Assembly: GCA_016839945.1 (NCBI GenBank)
Contig: JAEOTE010000025.1
Span: 1 to 64,000, forward strand
Source: Candidatus Heimdallarchaeota archaeon
GTDB lineage: Archaea; Asgardarchaeota; Heimdallarchaeia; Heimdallarchaeales; Heimdallarchaeaceae
DNA length: 64,000 nt
Direction: 5' to 3'
The notes under the pieces are model-generated. The model saw nothing but the letters and a program-made list of their open reading frames with translations, ran no database searches and was not told the DNA's origin. This document shows, in pieces, positions 60,299-64,000 of this stretch. Every line of letters begins with the position of its first letter. The first letter of the stretch is position 1. A program made the translations under genes and the position numbers.

Positions 60299-61408
60299 CT
60301 ATGTTTTGATTTCATCTTCATTCTGTGTTTCTTCGATTTCTTCTTCTTTCTTCTTATCTTCTTTTTGTTTATAATCCTTCAAAAATATTGAAGTAATTGC
60401 TGCTGTAATTAGAGTAAGACCTGTCCCTATAAGTGTTTGATAAATAATCGAAGCACCAGTTATTGCGGGATCTATAAGAAGACCCTCCATTAAAGATTGT
60501 GTTGTAATTGTTCCTACTCCTAATCCTGCTGGAGTAACAATTCCTGCTAGCAATGTTATTGAAGTTATAGAGGCAGAATCAATCAAAGAAAGGGTTTCTC
60601 CAAATGCCAATAGAGTAAATTTGAGAGAATAAAATTCCAGAATCCACCTTACAATTGTTGTAATAACTACATAAGTTGCAATAATTCTCTGTTTATACAG
60701 ATTTTTTAGTGATGAGTAATAATTTAGCATAGCGGGATGAAAGGTATTCTCAAGCCAAAGATCTCCTTTCGATGAGAATCTCCCAACTATTTTTCTCAAT
60801 ATTTTGTAGAATATCTCTCCAACAGGGGGTAGGAATAAAATAAAAGATAATACGATTGTTCCAACAAGAGCGGAATAAAAAATAACCTTAGTCACAGTTT
60901 CAATTGTTGCAGCTTTATTCGGATCAATTAATTCAAAGTTTTGAATAATCGTCGGAATTGTTTTACCTAAAGCTACAATAAAGAAAATTAAAACTACAAA
61001 GAGATCTAGTATTCGAAAGAGGACGATAGCTGCAAGAGAAGAAGTTCTTGGAATTGAAACTGATCTCTTGTTGATCTCAACACTAACTATCTCTCCAGAT
61101 TTTAAAGGACCCAATGTGCTAAATCCATATCCCACAAAGAAAGGAATAAGGAAATTTTTGAAAGAAAGACCTTTCGAAGATGGTTTAACAAGGACATAGA
61201 ACCGAAATGCTTTGATGAAGAGACTAATAACCATGAAGGCTAATGCTAATAACAAGAATCCAAATGCTGATTGTAAGAATAAACCAAAAACATTACCTAA
61301 AGGTTCTTGCTTGTTTAAGTGATAAAAGAAATAAACAAGTGTTCCAAGCATAACCAAAATCACAAGTATTCTGAAGAAGTACTTTCGAAAAAAATGTTTT
61401 ATGTTCAT
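60299..61408 (-). CDS. UPF0104/AglD-like integral membrane protein
   Basis: 369 residues with about eight membrane segments. The lysylphosphatidylglycerol synthetase TM/UPF0104 pattern is clear: FLIPFFVGYGFSTLGPLKSGE, VEINKRSVSIPRTSSLAAIVLFRILD, and LAGIVTPAGLGVGTITTQSLM. These proteins are linked to lipid or glycolipid transfer across the membrane and to dolichol-sugar synthesis (AglD). The C-terminus is Lys/Glu-rich. Confidence 0.85.
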   Translation of the reverse strand: MNIKHFFRKYFFRILVILVMLGTLVYFFYHLNKQEPLGNVFGLFLQSAFGFLLLALAFMVISLFIKAFRFYVLVKPSSKGLSFKNFLIPFFVGYGFSTLGPLKSGEIVSVEINKRSVSIPRTSSLAAIVLFRILDLFVVLIFFIVALGKTIPTIIQNFELIDPNKAATIETVTKVIFYSALVGTIVLSFILFLPPVGEIFYKILRKIVGRFSSKGDLWLENTFHPAMLNYYSSLKNLYKQRIIATYVVITTIVRWILEFYSLKFTLLAFGETLSLIDSASITSITLLAGIVTPAGLGVGTITTQSLMEGLLIDPAITGASIIYQTLIGTGLTLITAAITSIFLKDYKQKEDKKKEEEIEETQNEDEIKT

Positions 61409-61955
61409 CCGTTTGTACCTTCAAATTCTATAAAAATAGATTTTCATATCAACAATCTAGAAGGATGAAGAAAGGAAAGGAATTAAGTTGCTTTGTTTTG
61501 ATTACCCAGTTTCGACTCCGCCTTCTAGGAACCATTCGTAGGTACATTCACGACATACTTGTTTCTTTCTATAGACAGGATTATGACCAAAATAAGCAAT
61601 TGGTTTAGACTTATCCTCAACTTCTTTTAAATTGCGACTATGACATTTAGGACATTCTTTAGCCATTTCTAATTTTCACCTTTAGAATTGTTTCTTGCTT
61701 CTTTCTTTAGTCACAACCTATAAAAAATTTGTGTAAGTTTCAATTGATGTTTAAAGTTTTCTTTTAAATGTTAAGGAAATTTTTAGAATAAATCATTAAT
61801 TATGTGATTTATGTCGGAATGTTTTATACAAATAGAGTGTTAAAACACCCTAAATAGTTCTAGACATATTAAAAATGATATTAAAATATGCTAACCTGCT
61901 TTAGATTTTTTTCTTTTTTATGTGAATTTTACTCTATATAAGAATTCTTTAAAAT
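61409..61955. other. 547-bp region with one small zinc-ribbon gene
   Basis: Apart from the 54-residue zinc-ribbon frame at 61502-61666, this region is AT-rich and looks non-coding. TTTATACAAATAGAG at 61822-61836 is TATA-like and ACTCTATATAAGAATT (61931-61946) is the best promoter for the gene at 61956. No tRNA or repeat is seen. Confidence 0.45.
61502..61666 (-). CDS. 54-residue zinc-ribbon protein
   Basis: The complete frame begins MAKECPKCHSRNLKEVED and ends FLEGGVETG. Two CxxC pairs (C5/C8 and C38/C41) form a classic zinc ribbon. The frame is too short for many gene finders but is well composed. Likely a small RNA- or protein-binding factor; the exact role is unknown. Confidence 0.72.
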   Translation of the reverse strand: MAKECPKCHSRNLKEVEDKSKPIAYFGHNPVYRKKQVCRECTYEWFLEGGVETG

Positions 61956-63599
61956 ATGAAAAATATAATCACATTAATGCAAACCATTGGAGATTTTTAT
62001 GATGCATATATCAAGAACAAGGAAGATTTTCCTGACATTGATTATTTTTACAATGATGTCCCTCAAACATACGGTGATGCTGTAGATTTAGCACTTTCAA
62101 TGCCTGAGTTTAAAATAGACTTAAATAAATTACAAGAAGCTAAAGAAGTTCTTCTTAATTATCATAAAAAACTAGGTTTGCTAACACCTAAAGTAAAAGA
62201 TCATATTTTAAACCTGGAAAAAGGAGTAGTCATCGCAGGACAACAAGCAACAATCTTCGGTGGTTCAGGAATTATAGGTAACAAAATTGCTGCTCTAGCC
62301 AATATTAATGAAATAAGTAAAGAAAAGGGAAAAGAGTTAATTCCTGTTTTTCTAGTTAATACTCATGATGGAATTCAACCAGAAATAACAACAATACATT
62401 TACCTAATAACCAATCATCGACAAGTAAACCTATTATTTTACAAGATGTAAAAGATGGAGTAACATTGAACACCATTCAATCAAATAATCCAAGTTGGTT
62501 ATACGAAAATCTAAATATAATAAGAAACAACTTCAATGAATTCAAAACAACTATTGATAAAGATAATCAGAAATTATTTAACGAAAAAGTTGACCATGTG
62601 CTTACTTTTCTAAGAGAAACATATAGAGCATCTTTAAATCTAGGGGAATGGGTTACATTAATTTGGGGTATTCAAGCAAATATAATCAATAATTGGGGTA
62701 TAGTCTTTTTACCATCATCCGATGAAAGAATTAGAGATTTAACTACAAGCGGTTACGAATACATCTTAAAAAATAGAAAAGAATACATAGATGAATTTAA
62801 TTCCGCAACCTCCAAGATTAAAGAAATGAATCTTAAGTCTACTACAGCTCCCAAGAAAAATGATTACTCTCCCTTCTTTTATGAGTGCCTTAACGATGGA
62901 TACCGCATAAAATTAACTTGTACTGAAAATGAAAATGAATTACAGTTTCATGGAGTGTGTCCAATAGACGAGGTTGAGTACTCATTTGCAGTAGATAAAA
63001 ATAATCCTGACTTATCTTCTTATAGCAAATATCTATCACCAAGGTTAGACACAAATCAAGCAATATTACAGACTTTCTTACCAACTTATATTAGGATTTC
63101 AGGTCCAGGTGAAATTAATTATAATGCTCAAGTTATTCCTCCAATAAGGAAAATTGGAATTCAATTTCCAATTTATGTGAAGTATACGCGAATGCTTTAT
63201 AATACTCCATGGATAGAGAAAATAGCAAACGATTCAACAGTTGAAAAGCACTCTCTCTTTACAAAAGATTTCTTTAGCTTTCTTGGAAAAATTGCAAAAT
63301 CACGAAGAAGAAAAGAAAAGGATCAACTTAGAGAAGCAACAATCACACTTACAGATTTTATTAAATCCAGAAAATCTGAATTAGAAAAATTGAAGGAAAC
63401 ACCAATACATCTACTAGAGAAATACAAATCTTATCAATTTGGAATGTATGATGAAAGACATCATTGGCAAGAAGTTAGTTGGCCTTGGTTTGTTATGGCT
63501 ATAATAACGGGTTTAAACGATTGTTTAGCTTCCTATAAACGATACTATTCTGGAGATTTACCTATTGGTGGAATAGGGTTTATTAATTCAAGATTGTAA
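61956..63599 (+). CDS. bshC: BshC-like protein (bacillithiol cysteine-adding enzyme family)
   Basis: 547 residues, close to bacterial BshC length. The Rossmann-like core begins VVIAGQQATIFGGSGIIGNKIAALA, then IPVFLVNTHDGIQPEITTIHLP (bacterial PVFW..EDHD..E), and a C-terminal coiled coil leads to YQFGMYDERHHW. In bacteria BshC adds cysteine to GlcN-malate in bacillithiol synthesis. Convergent and 2 bp away is a BshA-like gene, which supports a thiol pathway. The middle HDG motif differs from bacterial EDHD. Confidence 0.78.
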   Translation: MKNIITLMQTIGDFYDAYIKNKEDFPDIDYFYNDVPQTYGDAVDLALSMPEFKIDLNKLQEAKEVLLNYHKKLGLLTPKVKDHILNLEKGVVIAGQQATIFGGSGIIGNKIAALANINEISKEKGKELIPVFLVNTHDGIQPEITTIHLPNNQSSTSKPIILQDVKDGVTLNTIQSNNPSWLYENLNIIRNNFNEFKTTIDKDNQKLFNEKVDHVLTFLRETYRASLNLGEWVTLIWGIQANIINNWGIVFLPSSDERIRDLTTSGYEYILKNRKEYIDEFNSATSKIKEMNLKSTTAPKKNDYSPFFYECLNDGYRIKLTCTENENELQFHGVCPIDEVEYSFAVDKNNPDLSSYSKYLSPRLDTNQAILQTFLPTYIRISGPGEINYNAQVIPPIRKIGIQFPIYVKYTRMLYNTPWIEKIANDSTVEKHSLFTKDFFSFLGKIAKSRRRKEKDQLREATITLTDFIKSRKSELEKLKETPIHLLEKYKSYQFGMYDERHHWQEVSWPWFVMAIITGLNDCLASYKRYYSGDLPIGGIGFINSRL

Positions 63600-63601
63600 G
63601 T

Positions 63602-64000
63602 TTACAATATCTTTTGATACCAATCAAGATACATGTTTGTTATTTTTACAGATTCAAACTGATTGACTACTTTTTCTCTACCTTTTTTTCCTAATGATTT
63701 AGTTTTTGATTCATCTTCAAGTAATTGTATCATATAGTTTACAAAAGTATCTATATCTTCCAATTCATATACAAAACCGTTCTCATTGTGATCTAATACT
63801 TCAGTAACTCCACCAACATCCGGTGCTATTACAGGAACTTCACATGCCATTGCTTCTGCCAGTGTTAAACCAAAGCTCTCTTTAGAGCTCGCAGATAGTA
63901 AAGCAGATGCACAGTTGTATATGGGAGTCAAGGTGTTTCGAACTCCTTGAAAAATAACATGCTCACGAATATCTAGTTGGTTTGCCAATTCTTCACTTTT
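63602..64000 (-). CDS. BshA-like glycosyltransferase, 3' part (cut by right edge)
   Basis: The frame is open to the window edge, so the apparent start at 63988 is an internal TTG codon. The visible 132 residues are the GT4 (GT-B) C-terminal lobe: CASALLSASSKESFGLTLAEAMACEVPVIAPDVGGVTEVL, with the E-x7-E sugar-nucleotide motif. KESFGL and the order are close to BshA, which joins N-acetylglucosamine to malate. Placement beside the BshC-like gene supports this, but other GT4 enzymes share the motif. Confidence 0.72.
   Translation of the reverse strand, partial: KSEELANQLDIREHVIFQGVRNTLTPIYNCASALLSASSKESFGLTLAEAMACEVPVIAPDVGGVTEVLDHNENGFVYELEDIDTFVNYMIQLLEDESKTKSLGKKGREKVVNQFESVKITNMYLDWYQKIL

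Noticed and set aside
63602-63988. Treating the glycosyltransferase as a complete 128-residue gene
   Set aside because: The frame continues upstream without a stop to the window edge; the apparent start is an internal Leu (TTG) codon.

Overview
The window is AT-rich archaeal DNA (about one third G+C by eye) with densely packed genes on both strands. It most probably comes from an Asgard archaeon. The archaeal signals are leaderless genes with TATA boxes about 25-30 nt upstream, tRNA genes with introns, a PAC2 proteasome-assembly chaperone, coenzyme F420 biosynthesis genes (cofC, cofD), an AK6/Fap7-type kinase, an archaeal ArvA-type GTPase and a tungsten-type aldehyde:ferredoxin oxidoreductase. 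The Asgard signals are a small Ras-like GTPase (27.1-27.8 kb), an Arf/Rag-like GTPase with extra domains (56-57.3 kb), longin/roadblock-like proteins (53.6 kb and the C-terminus of the TPR protein at 15.6 kb), and an RNA polymerase subunit H that looks like a full-length eukaryotic Rpb5. I cannot fix the lineage (Heimdall-, Loki- or another group) from this window.

Layout. 0-6.9 kb: MFS transporter, PAC2 protein, orphan PorG-PorD fusion, HEAT-repeat and unknown proteins, a methyltransferase. 7.0-10.8 kb: a three-gene operon that is the most novel-looking system here. It encodes a membrane protein ending in six Cys-Ala pairs, a radical SAM/SPASM enzyme with a PqqD-like recognition domain, and a methyltransferase. 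A tRNA-Tyr gene with two introns follows on the other strand. 11-15.5 kb: redox genes (superoxide reductase, deazaflavin-dependent oxidoreductase, AOR with a four-cluster ferredoxin, MoaD-like protein). 15.5-27.8 kb: TPR and HEAT proteins, SDR, GPH-family transporter, exonuclease III, GNAT, a zinc-binding methyltransferase, two paralogous surface proteins and a small GTPase. 28-34 kb: acyl-CoA dehydrogenase, FAD-dependent dehydrogenase, DUF302, a second GPH transporter, aldo/keto reductase. 34-41 kb: beta-helix surface protein, class II aldolase with fructose-1,6-bisphosphatase (gluconeogenesis), YkgJ protein, phosphohexomutase, PlsY-type acyltransferase. 41-50.4 kb: ArsM with an AbrB-type regulator, AK6, ArvA and ArvB, sulfotransferase, M24 peptidase with CofC and CofD, Rpb5-like RpoH, ArvC, BpsA-like protein. 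50.4-64 kb: a large helical protein, small zinc ribbons, YjbQ, longin protein, lipid kinase, tRNA-Thr with a 13-nt intron, Rag-like GTPase, surface protein, metallophosphoesterase, flippase-like membrane protein, and a convergent BshC-like/BshA-like pair cut by the right edge.

How the genes fit together. The redox genes suggest an anaerobe or microaerophile that uses ferredoxin, F420 and acyl-CoA chemistry, detoxifies superoxide and arsenite, and may make a bacillithiol-like thiol. The aldolase, FBPase and phosphohexomutase suggest sugar-phosphate synthesis for surface glycans. PlsY and the lipid kinase hint at bacterial-type lipid chemistry. The GTPases, longin protein and split ArvABC set point to membrane remodelling. 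No rRNA, CRISPR array, insertion sequence or prophage was seen.
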